From assembly GCA_002394965.1 (NCBI GenBank), contig DGVL01000127.1, forward strand, positions 1-16,505: a DNA stretch of 16,505 nt. Reading direction: 5' to 3'. The first letter of the stretch is position 1. Every line of letters begins with the position of its first letter. The position numbers were made by a program, and so were the translations under genes. Below are positions 7,061 to 14,180 of the stretch, one piece after another. The DNA is from Lachnospira sp. UBA4285 (GTDB lineage: Bacteria; Bacillota; Clostridia; Lachnospirales; Lachnospiraceae). A model generated the notes under the pieces. The model was not told the origin of the DNA, did no database searches, and saw only the letters and a list, made by a program, of their open reading frames with translations.

Positions 7061-8443
7061 TCAGCTTCCCGATTTGGCAGCCAGAGCAGCGCCGCCCTGC
7101 GCCAGGAATTCATCAGCTGCCTGCGATGCATCAATCTGACCGTAGCAGAGCTCTTCCACCACATTGTTAAGCACCTTCCCCGCCTCTGCATATCCGTCCG
7201 GATACGGAGGATTGATGACGGAGCAGTTCGGCTGTACTACGTTGTAGATGTAATTGTAAATCTTCTGATCTGTCTCATCCAGCTGACTCTTGATCTTATC
7301 CGCCACATCGGAGTTGATCGGAACGCCGCGCTCGCCCATAAGAATATCATTGCATTCAGTGCTGTTGATCAGATAATTCAGGAACTTTACCGCTTCCTGC
7401 GGATTTTTGGTCCCTGATGTCACCGAGAAGAACTGTCCCGGTTTGATGAAATCAGACTTCTTCGGATCCGGGCTTGGCCACGTTGTCATCTCCAGGTCCA
7501 TTCCCTCTTTGGCCAGCTTGTTCATGGCGGTATACTGGTTCGACCACAACAGCGTGTTCCACGCGGACTTGTCCGGTGACGTCCCTGCAACAATCGGCGC
7601 CTGCTCGATGGAACCGATGGTTATGTCTGCATACACATCCGGTCCGAGTTCCCAGCCTTCTTTAATCCCGTCTTCGTATACCTTGAAATACTTCGTCAGC
7701 TGTTCTTTCGTGGCATTCAGCTTCCCGTCTCCAAACAGAACCACACCGTCCGATCTGAGCAGATAGTTCATCGGCTCCTGCACGGTTCCATAGGACAGAT
7801 CTGTCTTATATCCGGTCTTCTCATAGATCGTCTTCGCTGCCGCAACGAACTCATCAAGCGTCATATTATCCTTGATTGTCACACCGGCCTCATCGGTAAT
7901 CGTTTTATTGTAGACCAGTGCCGGCGCATTCATGCCCGCGCATATCGCGATTATCTTGCCGTCGACTGTGCCGGACTCCAGCATGTTCTTGTCCCACTTG
8001 GAAGAATCCAGTGTGCCGTTTTCAATATACGGCGTCAGATCCAGAAGCTGGCCGGACTTTGCATACTGATTGATATACTGATAGTCCTGCTGCATGATGT
8101 CCGGTGCCTGCCCTCCGGCCGCTGCCGTTGCCATCTTCTGCCAGTAGTCATTCCACTCGGAAAACTGGCCGTCAATCTTTACGCCCGGATTGTCCTTCTG
8201 ATACTGTTCGATCGCATTCGTCGTGCGCTCATTTCTCGTCTGGTTGCCCCACCATGCAAATACCATGCTGACATCACCGGACGTACTTCCCGCTGGCGCT
8301 GCTGTTGTCGCTGTCGAACTTGCCGCTGCTGCAGATGTCTTTGATGCGGCGCTTGTCTGTGCTGTACCCGTGCCGCCGCAGCCGGCAAGTACACTGGCTC
8401 CCATCAGCGCAGCCATTGCGGCTGCTGTTACCCTTCTTGTCAT
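7061..8443 (-). CDS. Carbohydrate ABC transporter substrate-binding lipoprotein (copy nearer the permeases)
   Basis: This extracellular solute-binding protein (family 1, CUT1 type) would deliver an oligosaccharide to the permeases downstream. The 460-residue precursor has a basic start (MTRR), a hydrophobic signal and the lipobox VLAGC with Cys22 as lipid anchor. An Ala/Ser/Thr-rich linker (about 23-62) tethers the binding domain, which opens with MVFAWWGNQTRNERT. Other landmarks are QFSEWNDYWQK, ICAGMNAPALVYNKTI and MTTWPSPDPKKSDF. ATG at 8443 is chosen because GGAGG lies six bases upstream; the in-frame GTG at 8467 has none. It is closely similar along its length to the next gene upstream, with long identical blocks, so the two arose by tandem duplication. 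A terminator hairpin follows its stop. Substrate specificity cannot be assigned from sequence alone. Confidence 0.93.
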   Translation of the reverse strand: MTRRVTAAAMAALMGASVLAGCGGTGTAQTSAASKTSAAAASSTATTAAPAGSTSGDVSMVFAWWGNQTRNERTTNAIEQYQKDNPGVKIDGQFSEWNDYWQKMATAAAGGQAPDIMQQDYQYINQYAKSGQLLDLTPYIENGTLDSSKWDKNMLESGTVDGKIIAICAGMNAPALVYNKTITDEAGVTIKDNMTLDEFVAAAKTIYEKTGYKTDLSYGTVQEPMNYLLRSDGVVLFGDGKLNATKEQLTKYFKVYEDGIKEGWELGPDVYADITIGSIEQAPIVAGTSPDKSAWNTLLWSNQYTAMNKLAKEGMDLEMTTWPSPDPKKSDFIKPGQFFSVTSGTKNPQEAVKFLNYLINSTECNDILMGERGVPINSDVADKIKSQLDETDQKIYNYIYNVVQPNCSVINPPYPDGYAEAGKVLNNVVEELCYGQIDASQAADEFLAQGGAALAAKSGS

Positions 8444-8652
8444 ATATTTCCTCCCCACGAGCTGCACAGTTGCTATATAGAACTGTACTGCTATTGATAT
8501 TTACAGAATAACCCGCTCTGTGCCGTTATACAATGTAAAAAACCGACTGATTTGGTCACTTTGCTGTCTATTCCAAGGTGTATCGCAATGTTTTTGTGCA
8601 TTTTGCATTTCTCAGGAATCTTATGCAGAATGGCGGAGTTTCCTGCTGCAGT

Positions 8653-8695
8653 AAAAAAGCAGGAGAAAAGGGGATTTTCCCTCCTCTCCTGCTTT
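8653..8695 (-). terminator. Strong intrinsic terminator after the second binding-protein gene
   Basis: AAAGCAGGAGA (8695-8685, minus strand) pairs perfectly with TCTCCTGCTTT (8666-8656), with further G/C pairs inside, followed by TTTTTT (8658-8653). It begins about 25 bases after the stop at 8720. The rest of the gap (8444-8652) must hold the promoter of the other binding-protein gene, but I see no convincing -35/-10 pair there; TTGTAT and TATTCT spaced 17 bases apart are the best weak candidate. Confidence 0.88.
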
Positions 8696-8719
8696 GTGCA
8701 GACAAGATTGCCGCGTTAT

Positions 8720-10114
8720 TTACTTGGCTGAAGCCTTAGCTGCCAGAGCAGCTGTTCCCTGGCTCACCAGATCCTGTCCGGCCTGTTCCGCGGTCTCCTG
8801 ACCGTAGCATACAGCCTCAAGAATCGTATTCAGAGCCTTGCCGGCTTCTGTGTACCCGTCCGGATACGGCGGGTTGATGTCGGAGCAGTTCTTTGCAACA
8901 ACCGTGTTCACGAATGTGTAAGTCTTCTGATCGTTTTCGGAGAGCTGAGCCGATACCTTGTCAGCGATGTCGCTGTTCATCGGGATGCCGCGCTCGCCGA
9001 GCAGGATGTTGTTGGCGTCCTCACTGTTGGTCAGCCAGTTGATGAATGCTGCTGCCGCCTTCGGATCCTTTGCGCTTGAAGATACCGAGAAGAACTGGCT
9101 CGGCTTCAGGAAATCCGACTTCTTCGGATCTGCACTCGGCCATGTGGTCATCTGCATATCCTGACCTTCCTTGGCTGCCTTGAGTACCGCAACATACTGG
9201 TTGGACCAGCAGAATGTGCACCAGGACTGGTTCTCCGGGTTATCCCCGTATACAAGCGGATCCTGCTCTACAGAACCGATTGTGATCTCTGCGAATACAG
9301 TCGGAGAAAGCATCCAGCCGTCCTTCTCGCCGTCCTCGTAGATCTTGAAGTACTTCGCGAGGTTCTCAGCTGTCGCATCTACCTTGCCGGTGTTGAAGAG
9401 AATCGCGCCATCCGCGCGGCTCCAGTAGCTGAAGATCTCCTGTGCCGTGCCGTACTGGATATTGGTCTTGTAGCCGGTCGTCTCGTAGATCTTCTTGCTC
9501 GCCTCGATGAACTCATCAATGGACATGTTATCCTTGATGGTCACGCCCGCCTTGTCCGTGATTGCCTTGTCATAGACGAGTGCCGGAGCATTGATGCCGG
9601 CGCACACAGCGACAAGCTTGCCGTCCATCGTCCCGGCGTTGATCATGTTCTGGTTCCACTTGGATGTATCAATGGTCCCGTCTTTCGTGAACTCCGTCAG
9701 ATCATACAGAAGTCCGGTGTTCATGTACTGATTCAGATACTGGTAGTCCATCTGGATGATATCCGGAAGTGCATTGCCGGCCGAATTGGTTGCAAGCTTC
9801 TGCCAGTAGTCATTCCACTCCGAGAACTGTCCCTCGATCTTCACACCCGGATTCTGCTCCTGGTACTTCGTGATCGCGTTGGATGTTCTCTCGTTTCTGG
9901 TCTGGTTGCCCCACCAGGCAAATACCATGTTTGCATCGCCTGTAGAGCTGCCGGAAGCAGCCTTGGTCGTGCTGCTGCCCGCTGCTGCGCTCGTCTTCGA
10001 GCCGCCTGCAGCTGCGCTCGTTGTTCCGCTTGACGCGCCTCCGCAGCCGACAAGCAGTCCTGCGCCCATGGCAGCTGCCAGTGCAGCGGCCGCGCCTCTC
10101 TTAAGATTTCTCAT
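8720..10114 (-). CDS. Carbohydrate ABC transporter substrate-binding lipoprotein (upstream copy)
   Basis: This is a 464-residue paralogue of the adjacent binding protein and the first gene of the sugar locus. It has a basic N-terminus (MRNLKR), an Ala-rich signal and the lipobox LLVGC with Cys24. A Gly/Ser/Ala/Thr linker precedes MVFAWWGNQTRNERT, the same block as in its neighbour; QFSEWNDYWQK, CAGINAPALVYDKAIT and MTTWPSADPKKSDF are also shared. ATG at 10114 follows GGAGG by six bases; the in-frame start at 10153 has no ribosome binding site. Lysine codons sampled in it are mostly AAG, which may reflect higher expression, but I did not count them fully. It has its own promoter region and a strong terminator, so it is probably made as a separate transcript. 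It may share the downstream permeases or bind a different oligosaccharide. Confidence 0.93.
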   Translation of the reverse strand: MRNLKRGAAAALAAAMGAGLLVGCGGASSGTTSAAAGGSKTSAAAGSSTTKAASGSSTGDANMVFAWWGNQTRNERTSNAITKYQEQNPGVKIEGQFSEWNDYWQKLATNSAGNALPDIIQMDYQYLNQYMNTGLLYDLTEFTKDGTIDTSKWNQNMINAGTMDGKLVAVCAGINAPALVYDKAITDKAGVTIKDNMSIDEFIEASKKIYETTGYKTNIQYGTAQEIFSYWSRADGAILFNTGKVDATAENLAKYFKIYEDGEKDGWMLSPTVFAEITIGSVEQDPLVYGDNPENQSWCTFCWSNQYVAVLKAAKEGQDMQMTTWPSADPKKSDFLKPSQFFSVSSSAKDPKAAAAFINWLTNSEDANNILLGERGIPMNSDIADKVSAQLSENDQKTYTFVNTVVAKNCSDINPPYPDGYTEAGKALNTILEAVCYGQETAEQAGQDLVSQGTAALAAKASAK

Positions 10115-10164
10115 GTTGTTCCTCCCAAGATAAGAATAAATAGATAAATTCAAATCGTGATTTC

Positions 10165-10170
10165 ATTATA
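10165..10170 (-). promoter_or_regulatory. Probable -10 box of the upstream binding-protein gene
   Basis: TATAAT on the minus strand, about 50 bases before the ATG at 10114. The -35 position (ACCTTC) is poor, suggesting activator dependence. Directly upstream lies an inverted repeat, TCCGG and CCGGA at 10171-10175 and 10185-10189, that could be an operator. TATATA at 10198-10193 is a less likely alternative -10. Confidence 0.45.
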
Positions 10171-10197
10171 TCCGGCGGAGGATCCCGGAAGGTATAT

Positions 10198-10255
10198 AAA
10201 AAAATGACCTGGTTGAACAAATTACCTACTTCCAGCCAGGTCGTCCGTCATTTTT
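10198..10255 (-). terminator. Intrinsic terminator of the 138-residue membrane protein gene
   Basis: On the minus strand GACCTGG (10242-10236) pairs with CCAGGTC (10212-10206), and alternatively AAAAATGAC (10255-10247) with GTCATTTTT (10208-10200); a run of seven T (10204-10198) follows. It starts 30 bases after the stop at 10285. Confidence 0.72.
10219..10231 (-). promoter_or_regulatory. Candidate regulator binding site upstream of the first binding-protein gene
   Basis: Minus strand AAGTAGGTAATTT matches the element at 6942-6954 upstream of the permeases at 12 of 13 positions. A second half-similar block, AGGTCATTT, starts 17 bases further downstream. It lies in the loop of the terminator hairpin, so one sequence may serve both roles. 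Assignment to the response regulator at 14181 is inference. Confidence 0.3.
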
Positions 10256-10284
10256 CATACATATTCGACAAATGCAGGGAGACG

Positions 10285-10701
10285 TCATCTTCTGGATACA
10301 TGAAGGCTGCCGATGAAATACAGAATCATCAGAAGAAAATCCGCACTGATGAGAAGAGAATACCCTGTCCGCATGCTGGTGATCACGAGCAGAACGATGA
10401 GCGCCGCGGAAATGACCGTGGAAAGGAGGCGGCGGTTCGTGAGGCCCGATACGCCCAGGAGCAGATAGATCACGCCGAACACGACCATAATTGACGCCAG
10501 CATCATATCCTGCCCGCCAAACGAGCGGATGGCATCCCAGGTGAGCAGCCGGTCCAGGTAGATATCCAGCACTCCGCGGAAATCCGCAGCTGCTGCGCTG
10601 CGGGACGAAAGTGCTGTGCAGATTCCCCCCGCCAGCAGAAGAATCCCCAGAAGCACAGAGAAAATGGATGTCCACCTCAGAAGCAGATTGGTTTTGCGCA
10701 T
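10285..10701 (-). CDS. Small integral membrane protein of unknown function (about four membrane helices)
   Basis: The 138-residue product begins MRKTNLLLRW and has hydrophobic segments at about residues 10-30 (IFSVLLGILLLAGGI), 68-88 (LASIMVVFGVIYLLL), 96-113 (VISAALIVLLVIT) and 117-134 (LLISADFLLMILYFIG). Between the first two lies a non-hydrophobic stretch of about 35 residues with several Asp and Arg. No catalytic motif or known family is recognised, and it does not resemble the DUF624 protein YesL of the comparable Bacillus locus. ATG at 10701 follows GAAGG by nine bases; an in-frame TTG at 10725 is less likely. It has its own terminator and is therefore probably not co-transcribed with the binding-protein gene 170 bases downstream. 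It lies divergent from the uracil permease gene. Confidence 0.72.
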   Translation of the reverse strand: MRKTNLLLRWTSIFSVLLGILLLAGGICTALSSRSAAAADFRGVLDIYLDRLLTWDAIRSFGGQDMMLASIMVVFGVIYLLLGVSGLTNRRLLSTVISAALIVLLVITSMRTGYSLLISADFLLMILYFIGSLHVSRR

Positions 10702-10791
10702 AAATGAATACCTTCTTTTGAGCAATTATGTGCGCCGGCAGAACAGAAGAAGGCTTTGCACGCACTCTCTTTCTCCGACACTTCTGTTTTC

Positions 10792-10797
10792 ATTATA
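10792..10797 (-). promoter_or_regulatory. Possible -10 box of the small membrane protein gene
   Basis: TATAAT on the minus strand within GTTTATAATG, about 90 bases before the ATG at 10701. The -35 position is T-rich (TTTTTC) but weak. It is the best candidate in the divergent gap 10702-10919. Confidence 0.35.
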
Positions 10798-10861
10798 AAC
10801 GCCCCGGTCAAAAAGAAAAACCCCCGGCAGCTGCAGGCTTTCTTTTTTCTCTTCTATGCTC

Positions 10862-10867
10862 TATACT
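10862..10867 (+). promoter_or_regulatory. Possible -10 box of the uracil permease / two-component operon
   Basis: TATACT on the plus strand about 52 bases before the ATG at 10920; the -35 region is a pyrimidine-rich tract without a good hexamer. I see no PyrR-type anti-terminator or purine riboswitch in the short leader. Confidence 0.3.
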
Positions 10868-10919
10868 TTTACAAGTTTGAGTTGAAAAACCATACGTACA
10901 CAACAGGGAGGGAAAACGT

Positions 10920-12320
10920 ATGAGTAAAAACAGGATACAGATCGGTGAAGAGCCGGTCTTTGGCGCTCGCCAGCTGGGAACGGGTAGGGTACTCATCCTG
11001 GCATTTCAGCATCTGTTCGCGATGTTCGGCGCGACAGTGCTCGTTCCGGTTCTGACCGGCATCTCTGTGAGCGACACACTGCTGTTCGCAGGTATCGGAA
11101 CGCTTCTGTTCCATCTGCTGTCCAAGGGCAAGGTGCCGGCTTTCCTGGGCTCATCCTTTGCTTTTCTTGCCGGATATGCCGCAATTGCTCCGCACGGCGA
11201 GCCGGAGCTGCTGCCGTACGCGTGCTTCGGAGTGGCCTGTTCGGGGCTTCTGTACCTGCTGCTTGCGGCACTCTTCAAGCTTTTCACCGCCAACCGGGTA
11301 ATGCGCTACTTTCCGCCGATCGTGACAGGACCGATCATCATAGCCATCGGCCTGAATCTCTCGAAATCAGCAATTGACAACTGCTCCACCCACTGGTGGA
11401 TTGCGCTGACAGCCATCGTCATCATCGTCGTCTGCAATATCTGGGGGATCGGCATGGTGAAGGTTATACCTGTCATTCTGGGTGTCATCGGTTCCTACAT
11501 CGCCGCTGCCATGGCGGGTGTGATCGACTTCACGCCGGTTCGCGAAGCCGCCTGGTTTGGAAGTCCGATTGATTACAGCCGTACTGTCTTCTCGATCTTC
11601 ACCAGCGGACACGCCGACACCGGACTGCTTGTGACGGCCGCCGTCACCATCGTTCCGATTGCCTTCGCCACCATGATGGAGCACATCGGCGATATCTCCG
11701 CCATATCCTCCACCGTCGGTCGCAACTTCATAAAAGATCCGGGGCTGCACAGAACGCTGACAGGCGACGGCCTTGCGACCATTATCGCATCTTTGTTCGG
11801 CGCGCCGGCCAATACCACTTACGGCGAGAATACCGGCGTACTCACACTGACCAAGGTCTATGACCCCATGGTCATCCGTATCACCGCCGTACTGGCGATC
11901 CTGCTCTCGTTCTGTCCGAAATTCGCTGCTGTCATCGAAGTTATGCCGGCAGCTACCATGGGCGGTATTTCCCTTGTGCTCTATGGTATGATCTCCGCCG
12001 TTGGTGTCCGCAATATCGTAGAAACCCGCGTGGACTTCAGCAAGAGCCGCAATGTGATCATCGCAGCGCTGATTCTGGTTCTCTCCATCGGCATCAATTA
12101 TTCCGCTGCCGGCGCCATCGATCTGACGGCAGGCGGCGTGACTGTCAGCTTCTCAGGTCTGGCTGTCGGATCGCTGGTCGGCATCATCCTGAACGCGGTC
12201 CTTCCGGGCAAGGACTACCGTTTCGACAACGATGAGCCAAACAGCACCGGTGTGGACTTCGAAGCTGCACAGGGCGAAACTTTAAGTGAAGAATTCGGTG
12301 CCCAGAAAAAGAAAAAGTAA
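10920..12320 (+). CDS. uraA: Uracil permease, NCS2 (nucleobase-ascorbate) family
   Basis: It imports uracil by proton symport through the cytoplasmic membrane. The 466-residue protein has the NCS2 signatures: QHLFAMFGATVLVP near residues 29-42, AFLGSSFAFLA near 74-84, TMMEHIGD with Glu254, and GAPANTTYGENTGV with Glu303; the two glutamates correspond to the substrate-binding pair of E. coli UraA (Glu241 and Glu290). The NTTYGEN form points to uracil rather than xanthine. About 14 membrane helices are expected. The C-terminal tail is hydrophilic and ends QKKKK. GGGAGGG (10906-10912) lies seven bases before the ATG. The sensor kinase gene starts 30 bases after the stop with no terminator between, so the transporter heads a three-gene transcript with the two-component system, an unusual pairing. 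Confidence 0.93.
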   Translation: MSKNRIQIGEEPVFGARQLGTGRVLILAFQHLFAMFGATVLVPVLTGISVSDTLLFAGIGTLLFHLLSKGKVPAFLGSSFAFLAGYAAIAPHGEPELLPYACFGVACSGLLYLLLAALFKLFTANRVMRYFPPIVTGPIIIAIGLNLSKSAIDNCSTHWWIALTAIVIIVVCNIWGIGMVKVIPVILGVIGSYIAAAMAGVIDFTPVREAAWFGSPIDYSRTVFSIFTSGHADTGLLVTAAVTIVPIAFATMMEHIGDISAISSTVGRNFIKDPGLHRTLTGDGLATIIASLFGAPANTTYGENTGVLTLTKVYDPMVIRITAVLAILLSFCPKFAAVIEVMPAATMGGISLVLYGMISAVGVRNIVETRVDFSKSRNVIIAALILVLSIGINYSAAGAIDLTAGGVTVSFSGLAVGSLVGIILNAVLPGKDYRFDNDEPNSTGVDFEAAQGETLSEEFGAQKKKK

Positions 12321-12350
12321 TGCGGCACAGATCAGGAAGGCGAGGCAGAT

Positions 12351-14180
12351 ATGAAAAAACCAACGTGTAAAAGCAGGCTGCACAGCCGATTCAACAATCT
12401 TGCGCTGCGCAGAAAATTTCTCTCCATACTCCTGCTGTACTCGACGGTTCTCATCGTACTCTTCGCCTCCTGCTACCGCCTCCTGTCCTCAGCTTATGAC
12501 AAGGTGTCTTACCGCTCTTTTGCCGCCAACTTGAATTTCACCGGTTCTTCCATTCATGACAGGCTTCAGCAGGCGGAGAGCCTGTCTTACACAATTCTGG
12601 CAGCATCTCAGGTACAGGATGCTCTGAGTTCCCTGGCAGAAGAAGATCCGACGCCCCGCACGACGTCCATCGTGTACACCACGCTGACCTCCTATCTCCT
12701 GACGATGTTTGAGACGAACCGCGGCGGATCCATATCCTATATCGCGATCCGCAGCAACGACAATGTCTACACCACAAGTCCTTACACAAAAGATATTGAT
12801 ATTTCGATCCTGACATCCGCCGAGGAGCAGGCAAAGGCCGCCAGAGGGTCTGCCTGCTGGGTCATGGGATCAGAAGAGTCCGGATATCTGTATCTGGTCC
12901 GTGAGATCCGAAAGATCGACGGCATGGATCTGCGGGATCTCGGGTGCATGGTCATCGCTCTTGACGTGTCCGATCTCCTCTCGGAGTCCGACATCATGAT
13001 CCGCAATTTCGGACAGTACAACACGGTTCTCAGTTACAAATCTTCGGTGCGCGTAAATCTGTCTGATGAGACGGTTGAAGTACCGGATGAAGTCCGCCAC
13101 ATGAAGCCCGGAAGTTACGCGCGTGTTCGCGCCGGCGGGCACGATTACTTCGCCGCCTGCTCGTATGTGCCGGAATTCTCGGATTTCACCATTGCCGCCT
13201 TTATCCCGTACGACGCCATCACCAGCAATCTGTACCGGACCGTTTTCCTGATCTTCGCCGTCATCCTGCTGGGTGTTCTCGGCATGCTCCAGGTCACCGA
13301 CCGCCTGATCGATTCAATCCTGGTCCATATCGACCGTCTGGTGGACAAGATTCACGCATTCTCTCTGCAAAAACCCGTCCCCGAAGGCATGCACGACTAC
13401 CGCGACCGCAAAGACGAGATCGGAGTCCTTCACCGGCAGTTCGACGACATGACACATCAGATCACGACGCTCATCGACCAGAATTACAAGAATGAGATCC
13501 TGTACCGCGAAGCGCAGATCCGGTCGCTGGAATCCCAGATCAATCCGCATTTTCTGTACAACACGCTGGATACAATCTACTGGAAAGCTCAGCTCTCCGG
13601 CAGTGAGGAGATCTCCCTCATGGCTGAATCCCTGGGGAAGATGCTGCGCGCCACGCTCTCCTCGCACAAGTCCCTGATTCCGCTGAAGGAAGAGCTGTCT
13701 CTCATACGATCCTATATCACCATCCAGGAGATCCGCTACAACAACCGGCTTGTATTTTCATTTGCCGTTGAGAATGGAACTGAGGACGCGCTCATTCCAA
13801 CACTTTCTCTTCAGCCTCTCGTGGAAAATGCGATAAAATACGGTCTGGAAGAGATGATCGACACCTGTCATATCACCGTACAGGCCAGACACATCGGAGA
13901 TGATCTGGTGTGCCGCGTCAAGAACGACGGTTCTGTCTTTCAGGAAGATCTGCTTTCCCGGCTGCAGGAAAGCCGTGATCAGGTGTCAGAAGACCGGCAC
14001 TCAGATCACGGGTTTGGCATCGGACTTCTCAATATACAGACGAGGATCCGTCTTCTCTTTGGTGATTCATACGGCCTGAGCTTAAGCAATGAGGGAGGCT
14101 TTGCCGTGGCGTCGATTCGGATTCCGTTTCAGGAGTCCGGTAAGGATACTGAAGACAATTCCAGGACAGGAGTTAACTAA
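12351..14180 (+). CDS. YesM-family sensor histidine kinase
   Basis: This is a membrane-bound sensor kinase of 609 residues. TM1 is at about 23-42 (FLSILLLYSTVLIVLF), an extracellular sensor region of about 250 residues follows, and TM2 is at about 296-316 (VFLIFAVILLGVLGML). A HAMP linker then leads to the kinase core. The phospho-acceptor is His400 in SQINPHFLYNTLDTI, the His_kinase (LytS/YesM) type of motif. The ATP-binding part has LQPLVENAIKYGLEE with Asn493 and GFGIGLLNIQTRI starting near 554. In this family the sensor domain usually responds to extracellular sugars, often with an adjacent sugar transporter as target. The ATG at 12351 follows GAGG by five bases, 30 bases after the uracil permease. 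The stop is directly followed by the regulator ATG. The ligand is unknown; the nearby sugar locus is the likely target. Confidence 0.94.
   Translation: MKKPTCKSRLHSRFNNLALRRKFLSILLLYSTVLIVLFASCYRLLSSAYDKVSYRSFAANLNFTGSSIHDRLQQAESLSYTILAASQVQDALSSLAEEDPTPRTTSIVYTTLTSYLLTMFETNRGGSISYIAIRSNDNVYTTSPYTKDIDISILTSAEEQAKAARGSACWVMGSEESGYLYLVREIRKIDGMDLRDLGCMVIALDVSDLLSESDIMIRNFGQYNTVLSYKSSVRVNLSDETVEVPDEVRHMKPGSYARVRAGGHDYFAACSYVPEFSDFTIAAFIPYDAITSNLYRTVFLIFAVILLGVLGMLQVTDRLIDSILVHIDRLVDKIHAFSLQKPVPEGMHDYRDRKDEIGVLHRQFDDMTHQITTLIDQNYKNEILYREAQIRSLESQINPHFLYNTLDTIYWKAQLSGSEEISLMAESLGKMLRATLSSHKSLIPLKEELSLIRSYITIQEIRYNNRLVFSFAVENGTEDALIPTLSLQPLVENAIKYGLEEMIDTCHITVQARHIGDDLVCRVKNDGSVFQEDLLSRLQESRDQVSEDRHSDHGFGIGLLNIQTRIRLLFGDSYGLSLSNEGGFAVASIRIPFQESGKDTEDNSRTGVN

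Noticed and set aside
8580..8625. Short palindrome TGCAAAATGCA upstream of a binding-protein gene as an operator
   Set aside because: It is short and AT-rich, not repeated elsewhere in the window, and has no clear promoter beside it.
10702..10919. Possible pyrimidine- or purine-responsive leader (PyrR attenuator or riboswitch) before uraA
   Set aside because: The leader after the best -10 is only about 50 bases and has no nested hairpins or terminator.
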